Assembly: GCF_900090195.1 (NCBI RefSeq)
Contig: NZ_LT607803.1
Location: forward strand, 5,172,229 to 5,236,228
Length of the DNA stretch: 64,000 nucleotides
From: Variovorax sp. HW608
GTDB lineage: Bacteria; Pseudomonadota; Gammaproteobacteria; Burkholderiales; Burkholderiaceae_C
Direction: 5' to 3'
Shown: piece by piece, positions 1-8,267 of the stretch
Numbering within the stretch: position 1 is the first letter of the stretch
Layout: each line of letters opens with the position of its first letter
Made by a program: the position numbers and the translations under genes
The notes under the pieces: model-generated
Database searches by the model: none
Seen by the model: only the letters and a program-made list of their open reading frames with translations
Told to the model about the DNA's origin: nothing

Positions 1-43
1 GTCCCAAGTCCGCCGCCCCTCGACCCATCATCCGGAGAGACAA

Positions 44-1456
44 ATGAGCAACCCCCAGGACTCGGAACCGAAAGGCCGACACCAATCCAAGAAGGCGGCC
101 GCCAGCGGCTGGATCGGCTCGGCATTGGAGTACTACGATTTCTTCATCTACGCGACGGCCGCGTCGCTGATCTTTCCCCAGATCTTCTTCCCCAAGGGCG
201 ATCCCACGATCGCCATCGTCGCCTCGCTGGCGACCTACGGTGTCGGCTATATCGCGCGTCCCATCGGCGCCTTCGTGCTCGGCCACTGGGGCGACACCAA
301 GGGGCGCAAGCACATGCTGCTGGTGTGCATGTTCCTCATGGGCTTCTCGACCATCGCGGTCGGCCTGCTGCCGACCTATGACCAGGTCGGCCTGCTCGCG
401 CCCGTGCTGCTCGTGATCCTGCGCCTCGTCCAGGGCTTTGCAGTGGCCGGCGAAATCTCCGGCGCCAGCTCGATGATCCTCGAGCACGCGCCCTTCGGCC
501 GGCGCGGCTTCTTCGCCAGCTTCACGCTGCAGGGCGTGCAGGCCGGCCAGATCCTGGCCGCCGCGGTGTTCCTGCCGCTCGCGCACTACATGCCCGACGA
601 CGCCTTCCTGAGCTGGGGCTGGCGCATTCCGTTCCTCCTGAGCTTCGTCGTGATCGTGGCCGGCTACATCATCCGCCGCGAAGTCGACGAGACGCCCGCC
701 TTCACCGAGGAAGTCGGCGAGGGTCAAGCTGCGCCGAAGGCTCCGGTGATCGAGGCCCTGACGCAGAACTGGAAGGACATGATCCGCGTGGTCTGTGCTT
801 CGCTCATGAACGTGATCCCGGTCGTCGCCACCGTGTTCGGTGCCGCCTACGCAGTGCAGCCGGCCTACGGCATCGGCTTCCAGAAGGACATCTACCTGTG
901 GATTCCGGTGCTCGGCAACATCATCGCGGTGATCGTCATCCCGATGGTCGGCAACCTCTCGGACAAGGTCGGCCGCAGGTTTCCGATGGTGCTCGGTTCG
1001 CTCGGCGCGGGGCTGCTGTCCTTCGGCTACCTCTATGCGATCAGCATCCACAACGTACCGCTGGCGATCGTGATGTCGCTCCTGATGTGGGGCATCGTGT
1101 ACCAGGGCTACAACGCAGTCTTCCCGAGCTTCTACCCGGAACTGTTCCCGACCCGCACCCGCTGCTCGGCCATGGCGATCTCGCAGAACGTCGGCACCGC
1201 CATCACCGCCATGCTGCCGGCGCTCTTCGTCGCCGTCGCGCCTCCCGGTGCGGCCAACATCCCGATGATCATCGGCGCGCTGACCCTCGGGATCACCGCC
1301 ATCGCCGCCATCGCCGTGGCGAGTGCCCGCGAAACCTACCGCACCCACCTCAACGATCTCGGCAAGCCGAATGCGGTGCCGGTTCCGAAGGATGAATACG
1401 ACCGCCTGCGCGCCCAGACGCTGGCCGAAGCCTCGCTGGCCAAGGCGGCCGCCTGA
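44..1456 (+). CDS. MHS-family MFS transporter, shikimate/aromatic acid type
   Basis: Inner-membrane major facilitator of the metabolite:H+ symporter group (ShiA/PcaT/ProP relatives), 470 aa, about 12 hydrophobic segments. The N-terminus has the family's GSALEYYDFFIYATAA stretch, and the loop after TM2 reads GHWGDTKGRKHML, the classic MFS motif. The ATG has a GGAGAG ribosome site just upstream. It lies convergent to an IclR regulator and next to shikimate/protocatechuate catabolic genes, so a shikimate, quinate or protocatechuate substrate is inferred. The sequence alone fixes the family, not the substrate. Confidence 0.85.
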   Translation: MSNPQDSEPKGRHQSKKAAASGWIGSALEYYDFFIYATAASLIFPQIFFPKGDPTIAIVASLATYGVGYIARPIGAFVLGHWGDTKGRKHMLLVCMFLMGFSTIAVGLLPTYDQVGLLAPVLLVILRLVQGFAVAGEISGASSMILEHAPFGRRGFFASFTLQGVQAGQILAAAVFLPLAHYMPDDAFLSWGWRIPFLLSFVVIVAGYIIRREVDETPAFTEEVGEGQAAPKAPVIEALTQNWKDMIRVVCASLMNVIPVVATVFGAAYAVQPAYGIGFQKDIYLWIPVLGNIIAVIVIPMVGNLSDKVGRRFPMVLGSLGAGLLSFGYLYAISIHNVPLAIVMSLLMWGIVYQGYNAVFPSFYPELFPTRTRCSAMAISQNVGTAITAMLPALFVAVAPPGAANIPMIIGALTLGITAIAAIAVASARETYRTHLNDLGKPNAVPVPKDEYDRLRAQTLAEASLAKAAA

Positions 1457-1463
1457 GGCGCGA

Positions 1464-2249
1464 CTAGATCAGGTTCCTCATCGCTTGCGCGGTCTCGCGC
1501 AACACAGGGAGGACGCGGGCGACCGCGTCCTCGCTGCTTTCATGGCCCATGGGCATGGTCACGTTGAGCGCCCCGACCAGTTCCCCGTGATGGTCCCGCA
1601 GCGGCACCGCGATGCCGCGCGAATTCAGGTCCAGCTGCTGCTCCGACAGCGCCCATCCCTGGGCGCGAATGCGCGCCAGCTCCAGCTTCATGCGCTCCTT
1701 GCTCGCGATGGTGTGCGACGTGAACACCGCCAGCTCGTGCGTTTCCAGCCAGGCGCTGCGCTCCTCGTCGCTGCGCATCGCGAGCATCAGCATCCCCGAC
1801 GCCGTCACCTGCGCCGGCACCCGTGCGCCGAGCACGTAGCCGGTGCTCATGCTGCGGTTCGGGCCGTTGCGCGCGATGTAGACCACCTCGTTGCCGTCCA
1901 TCACGCTGAGATAGGCGATCTCGTGCGTGCCGGCCGCCACACGCTGGAGAAAGGGCTGCACGATGCGCGGCAGCCGCGCCGATTCGAGGTAGGACTGCCC
2001 GAGCCTGAGCACGCGCGGCGTGAGCCAGAAGAGCTTGCCGTCGCTCGCCACATAGCCCATGTGCTGCAGGGTGAGCAGGTAGCGGCGCGCCGCGGTGCGC
2101 GTCATGCCGGTGCGCTGGCCGGCCTCGCTGGCAGTCATGCGCGGATGCGCGTCGTCGAAGGATTCGATGATGGAGACGCCGCGCTCAAGGCCGGCGATCC
2201 AGTCGCGCTTGTCGAGGCCGGGCGGGGCGGGGGATGTCTCGTTGTCCAT
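1464..2249 (-). CDS. IclR-family regulator, PcaU/PobR/PcaR type
   Basis: Transcription factor of 261 aa with an N-terminal winged helix (about residues 18-75) and a C-terminal IclR effector-binding domain (about 90-255). The recognition-helix region reads MTRTAARRYLLTLQHMGYV, typical of the subgroup that controls p-hydroxybenzoate and protocatechuate genes. It is divergent from the shikimate/pca operon, and the intergenic region carries TCGAT-N-ATCGA palindromes resembling the boxes bound by PcaR/PcaU/PobR. The inferred role is control of the operon starting at 2420, probably with protocatechuate or a pathway intermediate as effector. Family assignment is firm; the effector is not. Confidence 0.88.
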   Translation of the reverse strand: MDNETSPAPPGLDKRDWIAGLERGVSIIESFDDAHPRMTASEAGQRTGMTRTAARRYLLTLQHMGYVASDGKLFWLTPRVLRLGQSYLESARLPRIVQPFLQRVAAGTHEIAYLSVMDGNEVVYIARNGPNRSMSTGYVLGARVPAQVTASGMLMLAMRSDEERSAWLETHELAVFTSHTIASKERMKLELARIRAQGWALSEQQLDLNSRGIAVPLRDHHGELVGALNVTMPMGHESSEDAVARVLPVLRETAQAMRNLI

Positions 2250-2278
2250 GGCGTTTGTGGGACAAACCCTGAAATCGT

Positions 2279-2311
2279 TCGATGATCGATCAGTGTAGTT
2301 CGATAATCGAA
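2279..2311. promoter_or_regulatory. Tandem IclR-type palindromic boxes
   Basis: The divergent intergenic region holds TCGATGATCGA (2279-2289) and TTCGATAATCGAA (2299-2311), two palindromes on a 1-nt centre, 21 bp apart centre to centre. The second is enclosed by GTGTAG (2293-2298) and CTACAC (2315-2320). A looser copy, TCGATAGTCGA, is at 2384-2394 just before the start of the first operon gene. The core closely resembles the GTTCGATAATCG box known, from memory, for PcaR/PcaU regulators. Likely operators for the adjacent IclR protein. Confidence 0.6.
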
Positions 2312-2419
2312 TTTCTACACTTTCGATTGCGACGGCCGACGCACATGCACCGCTACATTAGCGGCGCCTCCTCGGTGATTCGGTCGATAGTCGAACAACT
2401 TGAAGCGAGACACATCCGT

Positions 2420-3343
2420 ATGTTCCCTTCCATCGTCGGCAGCACCTCTCTCTACCTCCTCCCGGGCGACCCGGTCACGAACGTGCGCCTGCCGCGCATG
2501 TTCAACGCGGTGTTCGAGCGCTGCGGCATCGATGCGGTGATGGTCCCGGTGCAGGTCGGACGGCGCGATCTCGCCGTCTTCGTCAAGGCGGCCTTCCTCG
2601 CCAGGAACGTGCGCGGCATGGTGATCGCACCGCCGCACAAGCCGTCGCTGGTGGACCTGCTGGACGGCTGCGGCCTCTTCGGCCGGGTCGCGGGTTCGGC
2701 CAACGTGGTGCGCCGCATCGAGAACGGCGAGCTCGAAGGCGACCTGTTCGACGGCGAAGGGCTGATCGGCGCGCTCGACCGCTACAACATCCCGTTCCGC
2801 GGCAAGCGTGTGCTGATCCTCGGCGCGGGCGTGAGCGCGGCGGCCATCGGCGTCGCGCTGGCCGAGGGCGGCACGGTCAACGGGGCCGAGCACATCGCCT
2901 TCTACGACACTGCGGCGGGCAAGGCGGCGGGCGTCGCGGCCAAGCTCGATGCCTTCTTCGATGCGACCACGGTCGCGGTGGACAGCAACGATCCCGCCGG
3001 TTACGACCTCGTCATCAACGCCACCTCGCTGGGCCTCAAGCCCGAGGACCCGCTGCCGGTGGACGTCGTGCGCATGGAGTCGCACGCGGCGCTGTTCGAC
3101 ATCCTCCTGCGCGGCCAGCCCACGCCGATCGTGCGCGCGGCGCGCGAGCGCGGCCTCAATGCGCAGGCCGGCTTCGAGATGCTGATCCAGCAGATGCCGC
3201 ACTACCTCGACTTCTTCGGCCACAAGGACGCCGCCAACGCGGTGCGCCACGACGCGAACTTCCTGCGCGAGCTGATCTACCCGGCCTCGATGGCCGGCGA
3301 GATCCACGCGCCATTGCGCTATCACTCCGCCAACGTGGCCTGA
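2420..3343 (+). CDS. Shikimate/quinate dehydrogenase-like protein 1
   Basis: Shikimate dehydrogenase family, 307 aa. The catalytic Lys sits in PPHK (about residues 77-80) and the substrate Asp in GDLFDGEG, followed by a Rossmann GAGVSAAAIG loop for NAD(P). The ATG at 2420 gives the expected domain start (MFPSIVGSTS) and follows a GAAGCGAGA ribosome site; an in-frame ATG at 2282 would add 46 residues running through the operator boxes and is disfavoured. First gene of the catabolic operon, so it probably oxidises shikimate or quinate rather than making aromatic amino acids. It has PPHK where the paralogue at 9038 has MPHK. Confidence 0.82.
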   Translation: MFPSIVGSTSLYLLPGDPVTNVRLPRMFNAVFERCGIDAVMVPVQVGRRDLAVFVKAAFLARNVRGMVIAPPHKPSLVDLLDGCGLFGRVAGSANVVRRIENGELEGDLFDGEGLIGALDRYNIPFRGKRVLILGAGVSAAAIGVALAEGGTVNGAEHIAFYDTAAGKAAGVAAKLDAFFDATTVAVDSNDPAGYDLVINATSLGLKPEDPLPVDVVRMESHAALFDILLRGQPTPIVRAARERGLNAQAGFEMLIQQMPHYLDFFGHKDAANAVRHDANFLRELIYPASMAGEIHAPLRYHSANVA

Positions 3344-3381
3344 GGCGCAGCCCGCCCATCTTCCAACGACCAGAGACTCCC

Positions 3382-4263
3382 ATGGCCATCGCCCTCGACC
3401 GCTTCGGCTTCAACACCGTCACCATGGGCGGGGAACTCGGCCACAAGCTCGCGTGCATGAAGGCGGCGGGCTTCTCGGGCGTCGAGCTCTGGGCGCGCGA
3501 TCTCATCAACCACCCGGCAGGTGTCGACAAGGCGGCCGAGCTCGTGAAGCAAAGCGGCCTCAAGGTCACCGACTTCCAGCCGCTGCGCGACTTCGAGTGC
3601 GCGCCCGACGCGATGCGCCCGCACCGGCTCGAAATGGCGCGCGAGCAATTGCGCCAGATGGCGCTGGTCGGCACCGACCTGCTGCTGTGCTGCTCGACCA
3701 CCTCGCCGCTCGCGATCGACGATCCCGACCGCGCGGCCGAAGACTTGCGCACGCTCGCCACGCTCGCGACGCCGCTGGGCATCCGCATCTGCTACGAGGC
3801 GCTGTCGTGGGGCCGGCACACCAACCGCTGGTACCAGGCGTGGGACATCGTGCGCCGCTGCGACCGCGAGAACGTCGGCCTCAACCTCGATTCCTTCCAC
3901 ATGTCGGTGCACGGCGACGACACGCCCGAGACGCTCAGGCAGTTGGCCGAGGTGCCGGTGGAGAAGATCTTCCTCGTGCAACTCGCCGACTACTTCTTCG
4001 AATACAGCGACCGCCAGTCCGACATGATCGAGCTCGCGCGCCACCAGCGCCTGTTCCCGGGCGAGGGCCTGCACGACGTGCGCGACCTCGTGCAACTGCT
4101 GGAGGACAAGGGCTACCGCGGCCACTACACCTTCGAGGTGTTCAACGACGACTACGTCAACTCCGACCCGATGGTGGTCGGACAGCGCGCGATGAAGAGC
4201 GCGCGCTGGCTCAGCGAGTCGCATGTCGCGGGCGGCGAGACGGCCCGCGCGCCGCAGGCCTGA
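3382..4263 (+). CDS. TIM-barrel 3-dehydroshikimate dehydratase-like enzyme
   Basis: Sugar phosphate isomerase/epimerase (AP-endonuclease 2) fold protein, 293 aa. Four putative metal ligands are visible: E139 (CYEAL), D170 (LNLDSFH), Q200 (LVQLAD) and E252 (TFEVF). Their order and spacing match the N-terminal half of QuiC-type 3-dehydroshikimate dehydratases, which convert 3-dehydroshikimate to protocatechuate. It lacks the C-terminal hydroxyphenylpyruvate-dioxygenase-like half found in fused QuiC proteins. Position between shikimate dehydrogenase and pca genes supports this role; a generic isomerase remains the alternative. Confidence 0.78.
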   Translation: MAIALDRFGFNTVTMGGELGHKLACMKAAGFSGVELWARDLINHPAGVDKAAELVKQSGLKVTDFQPLRDFECAPDAMRPHRLEMAREQLRQMALVGTDLLLCCSTTSPLAIDDPDRAAEDLRTLATLATPLGIRICYEALSWGRHTNRWYQAWDIVRRCDRENVGLNLDSFHMSVHGDDTPETLRQLAEVPVEKIFLVQLADYFFEYSDRQSDMIELARHQRLFPGEGLHDVRDLVQLLEDKGYRGHYTFEVFNDDYVNSDPMVVGQRAMKSARWLSESHVAGGETARAPQA

Positions 4264-4308
4264 GTCGCGCAACAAGAAATCAATCAACTAGCAAAGAGGA
4301 GACTTCGA

Positions 4309-5472
4309 ATGACCATTCTTCAACCTCGCCGGTTCGCGATCCGTCTGGCCGCGGCGTGTGCGCTGGCCGCCTGCGCGGGCGGCGCCTTCGCCCAGGACAC
4401 CATCAAGGTGGCCAACATCCAGGAACTGTCCGGCACGGGTGCCACGGCGGGCACGAACTTCAGGAATGGCGTCGAACTGGCGATCAAGGAAATCAACGCC
4501 TCGGGCGGCATCCTCGGCAAGAAGATCGAAAGCGCGATCAGCGATACCCAGTCGAACCCCGGCGTCGCCAAGGCCATGGCCGCCAAGGCGGTCGACAACG
4601 GCGTGATCGCGGTGTTCGGGCCGGGCTTCTCGGGCTCGATGATCGTCAGCATGGCCGAGACGCGCCGCGGCGAAACGCCGAACTTCACCGGCGCCGAGGC
4701 GACCCCGATCACCGCGCAGGGCAACCCCTTCGTCTTCCGCACGAGCTTCTCGCAGGTCAATGCGATGCCGAAGCTCGCGCGCTACGTGGCCGCCAACCTC
4801 AAGGCCAAGACCATCGCGGTGATCTTCGTCAACAACGACTTCGGCAAGGGCGGGCGCGACGCGTTCATGAAGTCCGCCGAAGCGAACGGCATCAAGATCG
4901 TGGCCGACATCTCGACCGAGCCGGGGCAGGTCGACTGGTCGGCGCCGGTGCTCAAGGCCAAGCAGAGCAATCCGGACGCGGTGTTCGTCTACACCAACGA
5001 GGAAGAGTCGGCGCGTGCGCTGCGCGAGCTGCGCAAGCAGGGCTGGAGCAAGCCGATCCTCGGCGAGACGGTGCTGCCGAGCCAGAAGGTGATCGAGCTC
5101 GCGGGGGAATCCGCCAACGGCATCCTGGCCCACGTGGGCCTCACGGTGGACGCGCCGATCCCGACGATGCGCGCCTTCCGCGCGAAGTTCGAGAAGGAAT
5201 ACAAGTACATCCCGGACCACAACGGCATCAAGGGCTACACCAGCGTCTACATGTTCAAGGCCGGTGTCGAGAAGGCCGGCAAGCTCGACCGCATCGCGAT
5301 CGCCAAGGCGCTGCACGGCCTGACGATCCCGGTCGCGAAGGAGCCCGGCGTGCTGATGGACGTGACCATCGACGAGAAGGGCGATCTCGACCGCGAGAGC
5401 TTCATCGTCGAGGTGAAGAACGGCAAGCAGGAGGTGAAGGAAATCCTGCCTGCACTGGGCAAGAAGCAGTAG
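4309..5472 (+). CDS. ABC transporter substrate-binding protein, HAAT/LivJ type
   Basis: Periplasmic binding protein of 387 aa with a Sec signal peptide ending at AFA-QD (about residue 29), followed by a type I periplasmic-binding fold. Preceded by AAAGAGGAGAC, a good ribosome site. It heads a set of two permease and two ATPase genes of the branched-chain-amino-acid (HAAT) class. In betaproteobacteria this class often imports aromatic acids, and the flanking shikimate genes suggest a shikimate- or protocatechuate-like ligand. Ligand is inference only. Confidence 0.88.
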   Translation: MTILQPRRFAIRLAAACALAACAGGAFAQDTIKVANIQELSGTGATAGTNFRNGVELAIKEINASGGILGKKIESAISDTQSNPGVAKAMAAKAVDNGVIAVFGPGFSGSMIVSMAETRRGETPNFTGAEATPITAQGNPFVFRTSFSQVNAMPKLARYVAANLKAKTIAVIFVNNDFGKGGRDAFMKSAEANGIKIVADISTEPGQVDWSAPVLKAKQSNPDAVFVYTNEEESARALRELRKQGWSKPILGETVLPSQKVIELAGESANGILAHVGLTVDAPIPTMRAFRAKFEKEYKYIPDHNGIKGYTSVYMFKAGVEKAGKLDRIAIAKALHGLTIPVAKEPGVLMDVTIDEKGDLDRESFIVEVKNGKQEVKEILPALGKKQ

Positions 5473-5494
5473 GCGCGAGGGCGAGCAAGGTCCC

Positions 5495-6370
5495 ATGACC
5501 GACTTCCTGCAACTCTTCTTCTCCGGGCTCGCCACCGGCTCGATCTACGCGCTGGCGGCGCTCGGCTTCACGCTGCTCTGGCAGGCAAGCGGCACCATCA
5601 ACTTCGCCCAGGGCGAGTTCGTGATGCTGCCGGCTTTCGCCATGCTGGCGTTCATGTCCTTCGGCGCGCCGCTGGCGCTGGGCTTCGTGCTCACCATCGC
5701 GGTGGCGGTGGTGGTGCTCGGCTGGGCCTTCAAGCGCGGCGTGGTCGATCCGCTCCTCAAGTACGGGATGATGCCGATCGTGGTCGCGAGCATCGGCCTG
5801 TCGATCGCGATGCGCAACGGCGTGCGCGCGGCCTACAGCGCCGAGGCGCAGCCCTTTCCGAGCCTGTTTGCGGACAAGCTCTTCAACGTCGCCGGCGTGA
5901 CGATCACGATGGCCGACCTCGGCACCTTCGCGCTCGCGGTGGCGATCGTGCTGGCGACCCAGGCCTTCCTCGCCAGGACCGTGACCGGCCGCGCGATGCA
6001 GGCGGTGGCGCAGAACACCGAGAGCGCGAGCGTGCTGGGCATCAACGTGCCACGCATGGTGTTCTATACCTTCGCGATCAATGCCGCGCTCGCGGTGGCG
6101 GCCGCTCTCCTGATCACGCCGACCTACCTGGCCAAGTTCGACATGGGCGAAAGCCTGGGCAGCAAGGCCTTCTTCGCGGCCATCATCGGCGGCTTCAACA
6201 ACTCGCGCGGCGCGCTGGTGGGCGGGCTGATCGTCGGCGTGGCGGAGAACCTCGCGGCGGCCTACATCTCGCCGGCCTACAAGGACGCGGTGGCACTGGT
6301 GATCTTCATGGTCGTGATCCTGTTCAAGCCGCAGGGCCTGCTCGGAAAGAAGGAGGAGCGGAAGGTATGA
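5495..6370 (+). CDS. ABC transporter permease, LivH type
   Basis: Inner-membrane permease of 291 aa with about eight hydrophobic segments and the family start GSIYALAALGFTLLWQASG followed by INFAQGEFVML. It forms the translocation pore with the LivM-type product of the next gene. Its stop overlaps that gene's start by 4 nt (ATGA), so the two are translationally coupled. Part of the HAAT importer embedded in the shikimate/pca operon. Confidence 0.9.
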   Translation: MTDFLQLFFSGLATGSIYALAALGFTLLWQASGTINFAQGEFVMLPAFAMLAFMSFGAPLALGFVLTIAVAVVVLGWAFKRGVVDPLLKYGMMPIVVASIGLSIAMRNGVRAAYSAEAQPFPSLFADKLFNVAGVTITMADLGTFALAVAIVLATQAFLARTVTGRAMQAVAQNTESASVLGINVPRMVFYTFAINAALAVAAALLITPTYLAKFDMGESLGSKAFFAAIIGGFNNSRGALVGGLIVGVAENLAAAYISPAYKDAVALVIFMVVILFKPQGLLGKKEERKV

Positions 6371-7362
6371 AAAAGCTCCACCTCTTCTTCATCGCCGCCG
6401 CGCTGGCCGCGATGCTCGTCCTGCCGCAGTTCCTGAAGAACTACGGGGTGTACCTGCTGAGCTACTGGCTGATCTTCATCATCGCGACGATGGGGCTCAA
6501 CCTCACGGTCGGCTATGCCGGGCAGAAGTCGCTCGGCCATGCGGCCTTTCTCGGCATCGGCGCCTACACCATGGCGCTGATGCTCAAGGCCGGGTTCAGC
6601 TTCTGGCTCGGGCTGCCGCTCGCGGCGGTGCTGTGCTTCGCGGTCGGGCTGGCGCTCGGGTTCCCGGCGCTGCGGGTGCAGACCATCTACCTCGCCTTCG
6701 CCACGCTGGGCTTCAACACCGCGATCTGGCTCGTGATGCGCAACGAGGAATGGCTCACCGGCGGCACCTTCGGCATCAACAACGTGGCGCGCCCGTCGCT
6801 CTTCGGCCTCTCGCTGGAGGGCAACCGGCCGTACTACTACCTCGTGCTGGCGGTGGCGGTGCTGCTCGCGCTCGCGCTCTGGGGCCTGTTGCGCTCGCCC
6901 TGGGGCAAGGCCTTCACCGCGCTGCGCGACAACCCGATCCGCGCCGAGAGCCTGGGCATCAGCGTGCGCAGCTACACGCTGCTGAGCTTCGCGATCGGCG
7001 CCGCCTACGCGGGCGTGGCGGGCGGCCTGTTCGCCTCGCTGGTGCAGTTCATCGAGCCGGCGCCGTTCACGGTGGCGGCCTCGATCATGATGTACCTGAT
7101 GGTCGTGGTCGGCGGCCCCGGCTACTTCTGGGGCCCGGTGCTGGGTGCGGCAGTTGGCGTGGTGCTGCCGGAATGGCTGCGCGACGTGCCGGGCGTGTCC
7201 GATTGGTATCTGCCGCTCTTCGGTGCCGCCGTGGTGCTGCTGATGGTGTGGCTGCCCGACGGGCTGCTCTCGATTCCCGATCGCATCCGGGCGCGCCGCG
7301 AATCGCGCGAAGCGTCGCAGGCCCGCGCGGCGATGGCGCAGAAGGTGGGGGTGGCGCAATGA
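6367..7362 (+). CDS. ABC transporter permease, LivM type
   Basis: Second HAAT permease, 331 aa, about ten membrane segments, with the conserved GLNLTVGYAGQKSLGHAAF stretch near residues 40-60 and the EAA-like region ALRDNPIRAESLGI. Start and stop are both overlapped (ATGA) with the neighbouring livH- and livG-like genes, showing a tight operon. The C-terminal tail (RARRESREASQARAAMAQK) is basic and cytoplasmic. Confidence 0.9.
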   Translation: MKKLHLFFIAAALAAMLVLPQFLKNYGVYLLSYWLIFIIATMGLNLTVGYAGQKSLGHAAFLGIGAYTMALMLKAGFSFWLGLPLAAVLCFAVGLALGFPALRVQTIYLAFATLGFNTAIWLVMRNEEWLTGGTFGINNVARPSLFGLSLEGNRPYYYLVLAVAVLLALALWGLLRSPWGKAFTALRDNPIRAESLGISVRSYTLLSFAIGAAYAGVAGGLFASLVQFIEPAPFTVAASIMMYLMVVVGGPGYFWGPVLGAAVGVVLPEWLRDVPGVSDWYLPLFGAAVVLLMVWLPDGLLSIPDRIRARRESREASQARAAMAQKVGVAQ

Positions 7363-8105
7363 GTGCACCTGTGTTGCGCGTGACCGACCTGCGCAAGTCC
7401 TACGGCGCGATCCAGGCCGTCGGCGGCGTGAGCTTCGAGGTCCGGCCCGGCGAGATCTTCGGCGTGATCGGCCCCAACGGCTCCGGCAAGACCACGCTGT
7501 TCAACTGCATGCTCGGGCAGATCGCGCCCGATGCGGGCCGCATCGAGCTCAACGGCGACGACGTCACCAAGCTCGGGCCGCTCGAGCTCAACCGGCGCGG
7601 CGTCGGCCGCACCTTCCAGACCCTGCAGGTGTTCGGCAAGATGACCGTGCGCGAGAACCTCATCGTCGCCGCGCAGGAGCACCAGGGCACGATGTGGAGC
7701 CGCATGTTCGCTCCCGGCGATTCGGGCCTCGGGCCCAAGGCCGATGCGCTGATCGACCAGTTCCGCATCCGCCATGTCGCCGACAAGAAGGCCGGCCTGC
7801 TCTCCTACGGCCAGCAGAAGCTGGTGGACATCGGCATGGCCTTCATGAGCGAGCCGGACCTGGTGCTGCTCGATGAGCCCTGCGCCGGCGTCAACCCGAG
7901 CCTGGTGAGCGGCCTCTCGTCGCTCTTGAAGGACCTCAACCGCACGCGCCGCGGCAGCTTCGTCGTGATCGAGCACAACATGGACTTCGTGATGGACCTG
8001 TGCCACCGCATCATGGTGATGGTCGAGGGCAAGGTGATGGCCATCGGCACGCCGGCGGAGATCCGCGCCAACAAGCAGGTGCTCGACGCCTACCTTGGAA
8101 ATTAG
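7359..8105 (+). CDS. ABC transporter ATPase, LivG type
   Basis: ATP-binding subunit, 248 aa. Walker A GPNGSGKT at residues 38-45, a signature motif in the LivG-style form LLSYGQQK, Walker B LVLLDEP and the switch His in VIEHNMD. The start overlaps the preceding permease stop (ATGA). The stop codon TAG is immediately followed by the ATG of a 53-codon mini-ORF inside a palindromic repeat, which separates it from its partner ATPase gene. Confidence 0.92.
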   Translation: MSAPVLRVTDLRKSYGAIQAVGGVSFEVRPGEIFGVIGPNGSGKTTLFNCMLGQIAPDAGRIELNGDDVTKLGPLELNRRGVGRTFQTLQVFGKMTVRENLIVAAQEHQGTMWSRMFAPGDSGLGPKADALIDQFRIRHVADKKAGLLSYGQQKLVDIGMAFMSEPDLVLLDEPCAGVNPSLVSGLSSLLKDLNRTRRGSFVVIEHNMDFVMDLCHRIMVMVEGKVMAIGTPAEIRANKQVLDAYLGN

Positions 8106-8267
8106 ATGCGCCCCCAGTCTTCGCGCACTTCGTGTCGCTTCGCCAACCCCCGGCCGGGGGCAATACCAGCGGCCCGGCAAAGCCGGTTCCGCGGTATTCC
8201 TGGGCTTGGGCCTTGGTGGATTCATAGGTCGCGAGTCGCGTTGAGCAAAGTGGAGCAACTAGGATGA
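8106..8267 (+). CDS. Bridging mini-ORF (53 aa) inside a REP-like element
   Basis: An open frame starts directly after the livG-type stop (TAGATG) and ends with a TGA at 8265-8267 that overlaps the livF-type ATG at 8264. The 53-residue product is Arg/Ser/Pro-rich and has no recognisable domain. Its length and frame let ribosomes pass from one ATPase gene to the next across an inserted repeat. Whether the peptide itself matters is unknown. Compare the shorter bridging frames at 30759, 42106 and 62542. Confidence 0.4.
   Translation: MRPQSSRTSCRFANPRPGAIPAARQSRFRGIPGLGPWWIHRSRVALSKVEQLG
8147..8198. repeat. REP-like palindromic element between ATPase genes
   Basis: The livG-livF gap contains a 14-bp perfect palindrome CCCCCGGCCGGGGG (8147-8160). 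It is followed by a 37-nt imperfect hairpin from AATACC (8162-8167) to GGTATT (8193-8198), with CCGGC-AAA-GCCGG at its tip. The style is that of dispersed intergenic repeats in Variovorax-type genomes, recalled rather than searched. It may stabilise mRNA or tune expression within the operon. Only one clear copy is visible here. Confidence 0.6.

Noticed and set aside
2282-2419. 46-residue N-terminal extension of the first shikimate dehydrogenase
   Set aside because: It would run through the regulatory palindromes and precede the natural start of the fold; the ATG at 2420 is better placed.
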